Shown: positions 10,608 through 20,184 of the stretch, in pieces
How positions within the stretch are numbered: position 1 is the stretch's first letter
How the letters are laid out: every line of letters begins with the position of its first letter
Assembly: GCA_934045075.1 (NCBI GenBank)
Contig: OW203723.1
Location: 23,587,615-23,651,614, forward strand
Direction of reading: 5' to 3'
Source: Yponomeuta sedellus
Taxonomy: Eukaryota; Arthropoda; Insecta; Lepidoptera; Yponomeutidae
DNA: 64,000 nt
The notes under the pieces: generated by a model
What the model was told of the DNA's origin: nothing
Seen by the model: only the letters and a program-made list of their open reading frames with translations
Database searches by the model: none
Position numbers and translations under genes: made by a program

Positions 10608-11491
10608 ACTTAAAGTTAAGTAAAACATCCTGAGGAAACCCGCCGCTTCGTTGTAGAGTTGAAAACAATACGACGATTAGGTTCGTAGACGTCTGTCTGC
10701 TTTTCCAATTTCTATTAACAGTCTGTTAACCAATTATGTTTGGTCGTCCTAGGTTTTTTTATCAACCGAGTTTTTGCTTGTTTTTTTTATAAAAAACAGT
10801 TTAAATCTCAGAGCGTTGAATAGTATATCTGTGGTTTAAATGAAAGTAAAAGTTTTTTTTAAGACGTGGAGTAAGGAGTCGTGGATATGATCATCGTTCC
10901 GGAAGAATTTTCTTATGGCGGTGCAGCGGGGTAAGTAGCTTGTTATTTATATCTAAATACACAAGCTACTTACACTTATCACAACATGGGAATAATAAGT
11001 ACCTTCTGTAAATAGGTCAGAAATTTTTTTTTGTCCATTTTTTCTCTAAAATGATCTAGATTTTGAAATGGACACCTAGTTTGAATTGTAACGTTCACTA
11101 AGCCGCAGCTTCTGCGCTACTTTGAATAAAACCTTTTCATTTCATTTCAGATAGAATATAAACTAATACCTTCTTCTTGGTCGGTACGCTCTTGACAGAG
11201 CGGTCGTGGTCCTCATGAAAAGGTTTTATTGTAGGCTGACGTTGCGTGAGTTAAGGTAGACCAACCCTTCCAAATGTCCTTCGTTGGCACTTCTTCTAAG
11301 TAGGCCTTGACGTCAATCGATTAATTCTGATGTATCAATTTATTATAAATACTTACTTTATTATAATTTACTTAAAAACCTATTTAGAGGCTAAAAATTT
11401 CACCCATGCCGGGATTCGAACCCGCAACCTCTGGCTATCCGTACCAGCGCTCTACCAATTGAGCCAATGGGCGACTCACGGCATCAGTGAA
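10608..11491. repeat. 887-bp tandem duplication, copy 2
   Basis: Nearly identical to 9721-10607. The one difference seen is loss of one CTT triplet near 11170 (884 bp). The right end continues through the tSINE-1 head into unique sequence, so this copy carries the original right boundary. Confidence 0.9.
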
Positions 11492-11546
11492 ATTTCGAAC
11501 CTCTTTACAATATTCTCTGTATTACGTACAGGCAGCGACATCTGAC
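11373..11546 (-). mobile_element. tSINE-1, antisense
   Basis: Continuous tail, tRNA module and part of the head (complement of CACTGATGCCGTGAGTCGCC, then the TACGTAATACAGAGAA region). It lies partly in copy 2 of the tandem duplication. Confidence 0.85.
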
Positions 11547-11603
11547 TATAATTTACTTTTATTATAAATAGTCTCAGTACCTTAGAATAAGTATAGTGTT
11601 AGC

Positions 11604-11807
11604 TTTTAGAATATACCTCGGCTACTATCGGATAGAATCGAATATATTCGTATAATAGAAATACCGGAACTATTATGACACTTAATTTCGAAGTCGGAAA
11701 TAATACATATGACACTTCATTTTGAAATCAGAACTCAATCATCAGTACAATCGGCGAAAATTGGCGAAAACCGAAGCCTAGTCTAGAGCCCGAGGTATAT
11801 TCTAAAA
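11604..11807. mobile_element. MITE-like element, TTTTAGAATATACCTCGG ends
   Basis: An 18-bp perfect inverted end (11604-11621 and its complement at 11790-11807) encloses about 170 bp containing AAAACCGAAGCCTAG. A second copy lies in opposite orientation at 49222-49424. Similarity runs a little beyond the marked ends (GTAACAGACT), so the true termini may be longer. It is non-coding. Confidence 0.6.
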
Positions 11808-12748
11808 AGTAACAGACTATAATATTGTATTATTATAGACGTTACCTAACGGTTACTCTCTACGATAAATAGATTATTTTTTATCAACTCCTCGGTCTTC
11901 AAATCTTAATTCGTGCCTCACTAAGTCTTGCCGTTCCTCTCGGTTAGACGCCGCTCTGGTGCATTCAAGCAGATGCAAACTAATACATTAACGGCTTATA
12001 CTTAAATATATTTACAAAAAATAACAATTATACAAAAGCTGAATGACATGAACGGGTATGACGAAAGATTTTTAAATCCTCTTCCATTATGTGAAACAAA
12101 AAAAAGTATATTTCAGTAATAAACTTAAGTTATTATTTTAAATCTGCGGGAAAACAGCTCACAGTGACATGGCGTCAAATCTGACGTCACTCCTATCTAA
12201 ATAAACATCAAACGTCAAACAAATCACAGGTAAAGTTTACCAATGTCAGCCAATCGTGACGTCACGCGGCATGATTGCTGTTTTAGTCCAAATGGCTAAA
12301 GTAGTATTAGAATCTTCTATTTTATCGAAAATATTGATATACTACTTTTTTTTGAAAAATTAAATCTTTTTAGTATAGACTTTCCCATACTAACGTTAAA
12401 TCTTTGAATATATGATACTGTCGTCACGCCTATTATACGTGAGTTCGTGGTACTTACCGATCTTCTTTCTGTGCCTGTCCACTAACCACGGTAGGCCGTC
12501 AGCTCCTCATATAAAAAAAAAACCTGAAAGAGAACGCTGCTAACGTTCGAATTCGACTTTTTGCAATATCACGAAAATTAATTGGTCCGCAGCGGCCACG
12601 TTGACCAGAATGGGTTTATGAGTACGAAGTTATTTAATTAAAATCCATCCACTGGTGGCATTTTCATACGAACAATGTTACTTATACAGGTATATGTATA
12701 CAAGTGAATTTGTAACGTAGTATATTGTGTTTTAGAGAAATCGTGTTT
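11808..12748. other. AT-rich, two CRE-like palindromes
   Basis: No gene seen. TGACGTCA occurs at 12182-12189 and 12257-12264. A GTAAGT on the minus strand near 12452 is an isolated donor-like site without a convincing exon. Confidence 0.4.
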
Positions 12749-13072
12749 TTAGGGTTTTTAGGTTCCGTCTCAAAAGGAAAAACGGAATCGTCCGTCTGTA
12801 TCGTGGAAACGCGTGGGAATATTAACGTGAATTAAAACCCTATACTAAAGTTTACAGTCCCTTGAAGTTGTGAAAAAATCAAACTTCTAAGTTAACTGTA
12901 GAATGTTATGGCCGTTTATGCCGAAAAAACACATATTTCGATACTCTAGGGAATCATAATTCAAATGGTACTTCCCGTGGACGCAGAACTATGAAATTTG
13001 GCAAGTAATATCGTCTTATGCTACAAATACAGAAAAAGTCTAATAAATATATTATGAAGTTCGGGAAAAGCC
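12749..13072 (+). repeat. Dispersed AGGTTCCGT-type repeat
   Basis: Starts TTAGGTTCCGTCTCAAAAGG, followed by AAAACGGAA and a body resembling the repeat at 57530-57705. Similar AGGGTTCCGT repeats are common in Lepidoptera. Its class is uncertain. Confidence 0.5.
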
Positions 13073-13680
13073 CGGCAAAACTGAGAGACTCTATTTCTAA
13101 ACTATTTATAATATGTAAGTACCTGTCTATAAATTGATTGAATTATCACTTGACTGGTTAATTTTTTCCAAGAAAGCGAATACCTCAGCGGTGTTCCCAT
13201 GTAATAAAAAAAACCCATGTACTATCGCGGATCCATTCAATTATTTTAATCGGTACACAATATCGCAATACTTTCATGACGGAAAATTTATGGTTCAACG
13301 ACGGCTACGAAATCTTAGGCACTTATCAATCAGCATAGTACTTCTTCACAGACTAACTTGATTGTATTATTTACCTACTGTCTATTTTCATTATTAGCTT
13401 ACAAGTTGAAGTTTGCTAATAAACACTGAGCTTCTATAACGAAACAGAATCCCTGTCTTCTAGCCTTTTAAAGAAATTTTGATTTTATCAGAGTTCAATG
13501 AGAGGGTACATGTGTACAGTGGGGGACTAAAGTCAGTAGGTACTTAGAGTATTAACGCCGTTTGAAGATGCTTAGTTCTAGTACCGTTCAGTATAATAAT
13601 AAACCATATCTTAAGCCGACCGCACATTAACCTGAATTCAGACTTTATATGAAACGATTAGGTACATAAGCCTTAAGGGC

Positions 13681-13813
13681 TGTGCAGACGAGGGACTATC
13701 CCCCGGGAACTTTTTAGTCCGTCGATATAGATCTCTAAGACAAGTACTCCGAGGACATTTTTTACGATTCAGGGACTTTTATTTCTAGGGGACAAAAGTC
13801 CCTCGTCTGCGCA
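13681..13813. mobile_element. Short TIR element (GCAGACGAGGGACT)
   Basis: TGTGCAGACGAGGGACT (13681-13697) is inverted at 13797-13813 with one mismatch. Total length is 133 bp with no ORF, so it is a MITE-like element. A GA microsatellite (13863-13883) follows. Confidence 0.6.
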
Positions 13814-14074
13814 ACAACAATCCCCTCTAATGCCAACAACAACAACAATAACTTTGGGTCTCTGAGAGAGAGAGAGAGAGAGGGGGTTTTATTCTCTGGA
13901 TTCAAAAAGTCATCCGGCAGCGCGTCGTCTGTTACCCAAGCCGTGTAATATGCGAGTCTAGTAATGTCTGCAGTGTACTAAGAGGCCTGAAGATTAGGAA
14001 AGAACGAGGTTTTTACCAACTGGGACTAGATTACAATTATGCTTTGTATTCATAACAACGTTCATTCATAACAA

Positions 14075-14450
14075 ATGAAGCGCTCGTGGCCTAGTCGTAC
14101 CGAGCGATTGGAATCAATCACTCGAGTTAAGCAACAACAGGCGCGGTCAGGTACAGGATTGGTGACCGTCCCGTGATTACCGCTAGTGGCATTTTTCCGA
14201 GCTCTTCCGTGCTTCGCAAGGCACGTTATGCCGTTGGTGCCGGCTGTCATGTAATGGCAGTCGTTAAGCTATGTCAGAGGCCTTATGGGCGGTTTGATAA
14301 CTTCTGACAGTAAGGCCCGCCACTGTCTTACAAACCTCCACCAACCCGAACTTGGCCCCCGTGGTGGAGTATGGCTTAACCTTCCTGCAATGCAAGAAGA
14401 GACCCGTGCCCCAGCAGTGGGGACATACAGGGTTGAAATCGATGAAATCG
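14075..14450 (+). mobile_element. 5S-SINE, full length with 11-bp TSD
   Basis: Flanked by ATTCATAACAA at 14064-14074 and 14451-14461. The head aligns with insect 5S rRNA across the internal promoter: AGTTAAGCAAC at 14125-14135 (box A) and GGTCAGGTAC...GGTGACC at 14145-14167 (box C). The body ends CAGGGTTGAAATCGATGAAA, a GAT-like tail. It is transcribed by Pol III only if that promoter still works. Confidence 0.9.
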
Positions 14451-14580
14451 ATTCATAACAACTGCATAAACACATTCTTATTGTCGATTTCATTGTCGTT
14501 TTAAGGATACGTATGAAAAACACGTTACGTGGCCCGACTGTTGTCTGTCGTTTTACGTTGATATGGTGCGTATGCAGAAT

Positions 14581-14872
14581 GCTTAGTGCGAGTTTTTTTA
14601 CTACTCGGTCGCGTTAACGTAAACTCATATTTCTATGGCATCGAGGAAGCGCCACCTAGCTACAAGTATGGAAATTAAAATTGCTGAGTGCGAGTTGTAA
14701 TGGTTTACGTTGAGAAGTGAACACGTTTACCAGCCAAAACACGAATAAACGCGAGTGCGAGTTGTACTGTGACAGCGTTTTGCCAGTTCGAACGGTTAAT
14801 TTACTCATACTCAATGCTCGGTTAACGCGGTAGTAAATTTATTCGATTGGATCTGTCAAACTCGCACTAAGC
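14581..14872. mobile_element. Foldback element, GCTTAGTGCGAGTTT ends
   Basis: GCTTAGTGCGAGTTT (14581-14595) is inverted at 14858-14872. Inner segments such as CGCGTTAACG are inverted too, and AGTGCGAGTTGTA recurs inside. About 290 bp, non-coding, MITE-like. Confidence 0.6.
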
Positions 14873-15490
14873 ACTCAGGTGATATGAGAAAGTGGACAAA
14901 CTTGTCGCCAGTAGGTGTAATTTGAAAAAGTACAATTTGTTCTTTTTGTTTGCTGAATACGCCAATATTACGTGTCTTGAATCCCAATAATGAAACTTGA
15001 AATAAATCACTTTTTTGTTTTCTAACGGACACTCAAGCATATACCTACTTTTTTATAACAGTAACGTAACTGGTTCTTATTTCCGGCAAAGCCCAAAAGG
15101 AGAATAATATAATAAACACAAAGGAGAGTTCTTAAAAAGTAATCAAAAATAATTGTAAACTTCAAAACTACTCTGATCGGATCCCTCTTATCTAAAACGC
15201 CAGGCCTATAAACCTTTCGTAGTCGACCATACCCACCGATTGTACCGGGACTCCTTACAGTCCTCCTCCTTACTCCTTACTTAGTTAGGGAAGTTTAATT
15301 AAAGCTCCGAAGCGACGCGATTAAAGTCTGCCTCGAATGTTTGGCGGCAACCGTATACTTAACTGTTCACGCCAATTGAATTGTGTTGACAAGAAAACGT
15401 ATATACTCACAAAAGGTTATGGCTGTTAAAAAAGAGATGCAGGCATGCAGTTGAAGAAGACTTCTCATGATCAAGACAACAACAAAATTT

Positions 15491-15652
15491 TGAAAACCTA
15501 TTTAGAGGCTAAAAATTCCACCCATGCCGGGATTCGAACCCGCGACCTCTGGCTATCCGTGCCAGCGCTCTTTCCAACTGAGCTAATGGGCGACTCACCG
15601 GCATCAGTGAAATTTCGAACCTCTTTACACTATTCTCTGTATTACTTTAGCG
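15491..15652 (-). mobile_element. tSINE-1, antisense
   Basis: Tail, tRNA module (complement of GCCCATTAGCTCAGTTGGAA) and start of the head, ending in CTCTGTATTAC. Confidence 0.85.
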
Positions 15653-15730
15653 ACTATTATATGACTTTAGCGTGAACTTCTCCAGCATGTACACTGTGCA
15701 GTGCGATAGCACGAGACACGCGTTTAGTGA

Positions 15731-15905
15731 AAAAACCTATTTATAGGCTAAAATTTCCACCCATGCCGGTATTCGAACCCGCGACCCCTGGCTATCCGTG
15801 TCAGCGCTCTTTCTAACTGAGCTAATGGGCGACTCACCGGCATCAAGTAAATTGCATCACTTACAGCCCCGACTACCTACTTTGCAGTTAGGTTTTTACA
15901 TCGGC
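15731..15905 (-). mobile_element. tSINE-1 with internal head deletion
   Basis: After the tRNA module, CCGGCATC joins directly to the outer head (AAGTAAATTGCATCACTTAC, then TTTGCAGTTAGG). The segment with GTAATACAGAGAATAGTG is missing. This separates the head into two modules. Confidence 0.8.
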
Positions 15906-15918
15906 CAATATACTTAAT

Positions 15919-16234
15919 CCAGATTTCGCTATCTGTACGTAATACAGATAATAGTGTAAAGAGGTTCAAAATTTCACTGATGCCGGTGAGTCACCCATTA
16001 GCTCAGTTGGAAAGAGCGCTGGCACGGATAGCCAGAGGTCGCGGGTTCGAATCCCGGCATGGGTGGAATTTTTAGCCTCTAAGATAAGATAAGATAAGAA
16101 TATTCTTTATTGTACACCAGGAAAACAAAACATAATTACAAAGATACAGTACAATTGGCGGCCTTATTGCTCTAAATAGGTTTTTAAAATTGTCCTTAGC
16201 ACGGGTTAGTGCATTAAAAATAAAAATAGTATAA
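15919..16234 (+). mobile_element. tSINE-1 split by a LINE 3' end
   Basis: Sense copy with tRNA module at about 15994-16066. At 16083-16169 it is interrupted by an antisense LINE tail (AATAAAG...TCTTATC in minus orientation) and resumes TAAATAGG. CTCTAA at 16077-16082 and 16170-16175 is the duplicated target. Confidence 0.85.
16083..16169 (-). mobile_element. 87-bp LINE 3' end inserted in tSINE-1
   Basis: Only the last 87 bp of the LINE remain, with poly(A) signal and TCTTATC repeats. This is a typical 5'-truncated insertion with a 6-bp target-site duplication, and it postdates the host SINE. Confidence 0.8.
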
Positions 16235-16425
16235 CAACAAAATTGTAGGTATTATCTCTTTCAGAGACAAGACAAATGATGGTTTTGTATAGAAGTTATG
16301 ATTATAATTGAAAAGGTGTCCTATTTTTTACTGGCCTCAAAAAATTAGGAGGTTATCAATTCGATAACCTCCTAGTATATTTATACTTATATCACTTTTA
16401 GTTTTTTTTTTACTGTTCTCACATC

Positions 16426-16575
16426 TTCTTCTTCAGGCTATATTATGTAGTCCACTGCTGGACAGCCCTCCTCTAATGAGCTAATCTTCAGCTTGCCGCA
16501 TCCAGCATCTGCCGGCAGTTTTTCGCAGATCGTCATCCCACCTGGTCGGAGAGCGTCCGACACTACGCTGCACTT
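16426..16575 (-). pseudogene. RTE-like LINE C-terminal fragment
   Basis: Minus-strand translation gives VGRSPTRWDDDLRKTAG and then GRCWMRQAED, a hallmark of lepidopteran RTE-like ORF2 C-termini. The reading frame breaks before the final residues. A hairpin (TAGGAGGTTATC at 16346-16357, inverted at 16363-16374) lies upstream. Confidence 0.75.
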
Positions 16576-16659
16576 TACTAATCTGTTCTCGCATAACTAC
16601 GTCAAATCTTTCGAAATAAATTAAAACAAAATGTTCGAATAGGTAAGCATAAGAATATG

Positions 16660-16905
16660 AAAAGCTATTTAGAGGCTAAAAATTCCACCCATGCCGGGAT
16701 TCGAACCCGCGACCTCTGGCTATCCGTGCCAGCGCTCTTTCCAACTGAGCTAATGGGCATCAGTGAAATTCCGAACCTCTTTACACTATTCTCTGTATTA
16801 CGTACAGGCAGCGACATCTGGCTGAAGTAAATTGCATCACTTACAGCCCCGAGTACCTACTTTGCAGTTAGGTTTTCTCATCGGAATGATATCGCTGTAC
16901 CCACA
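16660..16905 (-). mobile_element. tSINE-1, antisense with long head
   Basis: Tail, tRNA module and full head out to TTTGCAGTTAGG. Just beyond, ATCGGAATGATATCGCTG links it to the next tSINE-1 tail, the same linker seen in the tandem dimer at 56011-56520. Confidence 0.85.
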
Positions 16906-16911
16906 TGATTA

Positions 16912-17063
16912 TAGTATTTTTATTTTTAATGCACTAACTAGTGCTAAGGACAATTTTAAAAACCTATTTAGAGGCTAAAAATTCCACCCATAGGTGGAAA
17001 ATAAATAGGTTTTAAAAATTGTCCTTAGCACGGGTTAGTGCATTAAAAATAAAAATTGTATAA
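16912..17063. repeat. Inverted pair of tSINE-1 tails
   Basis: An antisense tail (16912-16991) meets a sense tail (16992-17063) at CCACCCA/TAGGTGG, close to the end of the tRNA module. The pair can fold into a stem of roughly 70 bp with indels. Confidence 0.8.
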
Positions 17064-17445
17064 CCCATTGGTCCCGTTTTGATTTGGTGAAGATCTGATG
17101 AAGACTTTCAGAGATGTAGAATCAAGGATGTTTTAACCACTTCTTGTGTAGAATGGAACTCGTCAATGGACAGAAGCAAATAAGGCCTTATGGGGCCCAC
17201 CACGCCTCCGTTTATGTTTCGTTTAATATTTTCCGTATATATTCTTCGCGCGTTTGTCAATAATATAATGAAATGCTTCTTGATGACCTAGATGCTACAC
17301 GACTTGAGCGATTTCGTCGAATGAGATTCTTATGATGAGTCTTGTGTTTTATTTTTTTTTGTTATGGCATTATTTTAATTATTGTAGTCAATTATTTCTT
17401 GGTGCCTCAGTGTTTCGGCAAAACATCCACTTGCATGATAATATG

Positions 17446-17526
17446 CTTTTTAATGCACTAACCCGTGCTAAGGACAATTTAAAAAATCGGTGGAATTTTT
17501 TGCCTCTAAATAGGTTTATAAAATTC
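17446..17526. repeat. Inverted pair of tSINE-1 tails
   Basis: Antisense TTAATGCACTAACCCGTGC (17450-17468) is followed by sense GGTGGAATTTTTTGCCTC (17489-17506). Each half is about 40 bp and the halves cover different parts of the tail, so the stem is imperfect. Confidence 0.65.
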
Positions 17527-17936
17527 ACTTACATATTTTTGGTGTCTCATTTTGTAATGCTGGTCGGCGTTTGGGTGGCTGTATAAAAAAATGCACTATA
17601 AAAATTAAAAAAAAAAAACTTGCCGGCTCGCGGTAGTCGGGAACGAAAAAAACCGTGCTCAACCGGCTCTTTAAAACTTTCGGATTTTATGTCAATTATT
17701 GTTATTTTAAAAGTTGGATACTCCTGTAAGGGTGTTTCACCCTGAATTGTACATTAAAATAAGTAGTGTTGAAATGAAATGTGAAAATACTGTTGGAGTA
17801 GCTAATAAATAATAATTATTATTATTGAAAACATTGAAAATCAATACGGTACCTTCAGCGTGTAGGGACGCACTGTTTGGCGTAACTAGGTGAGCGCCAA
17901 AATATGTTTGGTGCATGTATGACGGAATCATAGAAA

Positions 17937-18122
17937 ACTAGCTGGGCCCTACGGTGTTACCCGATCGCGGTATATCGATTTTTCCATGGGAATAACATAG
18001 TTTCCAGCAGTAAAACGTAGCCTATGTGTTAATCCAAATTTTATTAAAATCGCTCCGGTCGTTTAGACGTGAAGAAGTAACAAACACACTCACAAAATTT
18101 CACCTTCATAATATTAGTGTGA
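17937..18122 (-). mobile_element. Helitron-like or tailed short element, copy 1
   Basis: In minus orientation it starts TCACACTAATATTATGAAGG and ends GGGCCCAGCTAGT. A second copy is at 26594-26795. TC...CTAGT ends suggest a Helitron. The GTGAT microsatellite attached to the TAATATT end of both copies would instead fit a retroelement tail. There is no coding sequence. Confidence 0.55.
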
Positions 18123-18125
18123 AGA

Positions 18126-18290
18126 GTGATGTGATGTGATGTGATGTTATGTGATGTGATGTGATGTGATGTGATGTGATGTGATGTGATGTGATGTGAT
18201 GTGATGTGATGTGATGTGATGTGATGTGATGTGATGTGATGTGATGTGATGTGATGTGATGTGATGTGATGTGATGTGATGTGATGTGAT
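18126..18290 (+). repeat. (GTGAT)33 microsatellite
   Basis: Thirty-three 5-bp units with one variant (GTTAT at 18146-18150), three bases from the end of the element at 17937-18122. Copy number is probably polymorphic. Confidence 0.95.
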
Positions 18291-18364
18291 GATAGTGTAA
18301 TTATTGTCCCAAGCCTTGCCCAAATAGAAAAAGGTGGAAACCAGGACCCCCTTAGACTACTATC

Positions 18365-18513
18365 ATTTCAGGGGTCTTAAGGCGGCTTGATAACTTCTGA
18401 CATTAGGCCCGCCACTGTCTGGCCGGTCCGGTGGACTATGGCCTAACCTTCTTGCGATGCAGGAAGAGACCCGTGCCCCAGCAGTGGGAACAAAAAAGGG
18501 TTGATATCAAAAA
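18365..18513 (+). mobile_element. 5S-SINE 3' half
   Basis: Body and 3' end (AAGGCGGCTTGATAACTTC to GGGTTGATATC), lacking the 5S-like head and missing part of the ACCAACCCGGACTTGG segment. Confidence 0.75.
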
Positions 18514-18833
18514 TCACTCGGTGTAGTGGCGTGGTCTTTTCTAGGAAACGAATAGTTTAATACCAAGTTGAAAAACTGTCTCGTAACACAAATTCACTTT
18601 GTAAAACTCCAGGGCTCATGCAAATGTCATGCTAGTGGCAAGTTCCATAAGGACTAAATTGGCAAACACGAATCTCTTGGAAGCGAACCAAGATTATCCC
18701 ACGAAGTCACGCGACAATATCGATGAACACTCATTATGCACTCTATAGCTTGCAAAGAGTAAGGCTGGGCAGATGTGCCACAGTTACCCGCGGTTTATAA
18801 TTCAATTACACTCCGTTAATCTATTCTATCTAT

Positions 18834-19198
18834 CGAGAACCGCTCGTAGCCTCAGCTGCCTGAGTGATCTAAAACGATCACGACGGTTAAGCAACATAAG
18901 GGGCGATCAGTGCATGGATAGGTGACCGTCTATGACTAACGCTAATGGCATATTTCCGAGCGGTTCCGTGCTTCGCAAGGCACGTTAAGCAGTTGGTGCT
19001 GGCTGCCGTCGATAGATGGCAGTTGTTAAGCCAAGTCAGAAGCCTTACGGCGGCTTGAAAACTTCTGACAGTAAAACCAGCCACTAGCCTTGCAAGCCTC
19101 CACAAATCCGGACTAGGCCCCCGTGGTGGAGTTTGACCTACTCGTATACCTTCCTCAGGGAAGAGACCCGTGCCCCACGGTAGGGACATAATGGGTTA
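18834..19198 (+). mobile_element. 5S-SINE, second subfamily, full length
   Basis: The head (CGATCACGACGGTTAAGCAA, then GGTGACCG) is closer to 5S rRNA at the GATCAC position than the main subfamily. The body differs by TGCCGTCGATAGATGGCAG, shared with 46606-46831. This is evidence for at least two source lineages. Confidence 0.8.
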
Positions 19199-19319
19199 AT
19201 CATGAATCTATTCTATTCCTGTAATGTACGTCGACAAATTCTGCCAAAGACACGTCTCGACGCGTAATGGACAAAATATTTTGTCCATTCGCATTTCTTT
19301 GTGAAGACCTCGGGCTGGC

Positions 19320-19400
19320 TGGGAGTACATGCCCCACTGGGAATCGAATCCAGGTCTCACTCTGGCGATTCCATTGTTCTCCCCACAAAGCTACCATGCA
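19320..19400 (-). repeat. Degenerate tRNA-like SINE head
   Basis: Minus strand has GGATTCGATTCCCAGTGGGG as a B-box region and a weak A box near 19390. No matching tail elsewhere was seen. A 24-bp perfect palindrome (19266-19289) lies just upstream. Confidence 0.4.
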
Positions 19401-19552
19401 TGGCTTAAACTCGGCCCAGGGAAATGATTATGTAAGCATCCACTGAGTTGAGTGACGTCGATTTTTACTTTTTTTAAGCTACTCCAGCTCTAAGCATATT
19501 CTGACACTTTGGATTCGTCTAAATGCTTAACTTGATTAAGTGGAATGTTACG

Positions 19553-19738
19553 TAATAGCAGGGGGTGGGCAGCAGCGCCCCCTGCAGTACAATTCCACCG
19601 AACTGCGATCCCCAACCCACAGCCCAGCGTGGGGATTATGGGCATTACCCCCTATGATAGCACAATGTGGCGCTCTTTAGGGGAGGGCTATGTCCAGCAG
19701 TGGACTAGTATAGCCTGACGACGACGTAATAGCAGAGC
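19553..19738 (+). pseudogene. RTE-like LINE 3' end
   Basis: Encodes, in pieces, the GEGYVQQWT-type C-terminus (GGGAGGGCTATGTCCAGCAG near 19681) and ends in GACGACGACG. Antisense relatives are at 48690-48842 and 59358-59620. Confidence 0.65.
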
Positions 19739-20184
19739 AGAACTACAGAGCTTCACCACTACTTTTTATCCGTAGTTGCGAGCGCAGCTAGTTAATACTA
19801 GTAATGTACTCGTAGTGACTATACAATCTGGTACAACGACCATTCTTTGCCACGTGTAACTTGTAGCACGGAGAGTCAGTATGCAAATGTATTGCCTTGC
19901 TACAGCGAAAGTCTTATCTCGCCAGCACGTTGGAGATTTCTCTTATAGGGTAAGGGCGAAATAAGGTCCTTAGGTTCACTCCACACTGAGCGCAAAAGGT
20001 AATTTGTCTTACCTTTATTGTTTAGTTTTTAGTTATTTGTAACAATTATTTGTATATGGGTCTCTTTGCCTGAATAAATGACTATTATCATTATTTTTTA
20101 TAATTAAAATTAAAATAAAAGTAGTTGAAACCCAGCTGCTGAAATTTGACAAATAAATAAATCTCTATTAGTAACAATAACATA

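Noticed and set aside
12440..12507. Minus-strand micro-exon ending at GTAAGT near 12452
   Set aside because: Frame has a stop close upstream and the acceptor would be GAG rather than CAG; too weak to list.
14125..14167. A 5S rRNA gene
   Set aside because: Only the middle third of 5S rRNA is similar; the 5' and 3' strands of helix I are absent and the sequence is followed by a SINE body.
18126..18290. Telomeric repeat
   Set aside because: The unit is GTGAT; the insect telomere unit is TTAGG.
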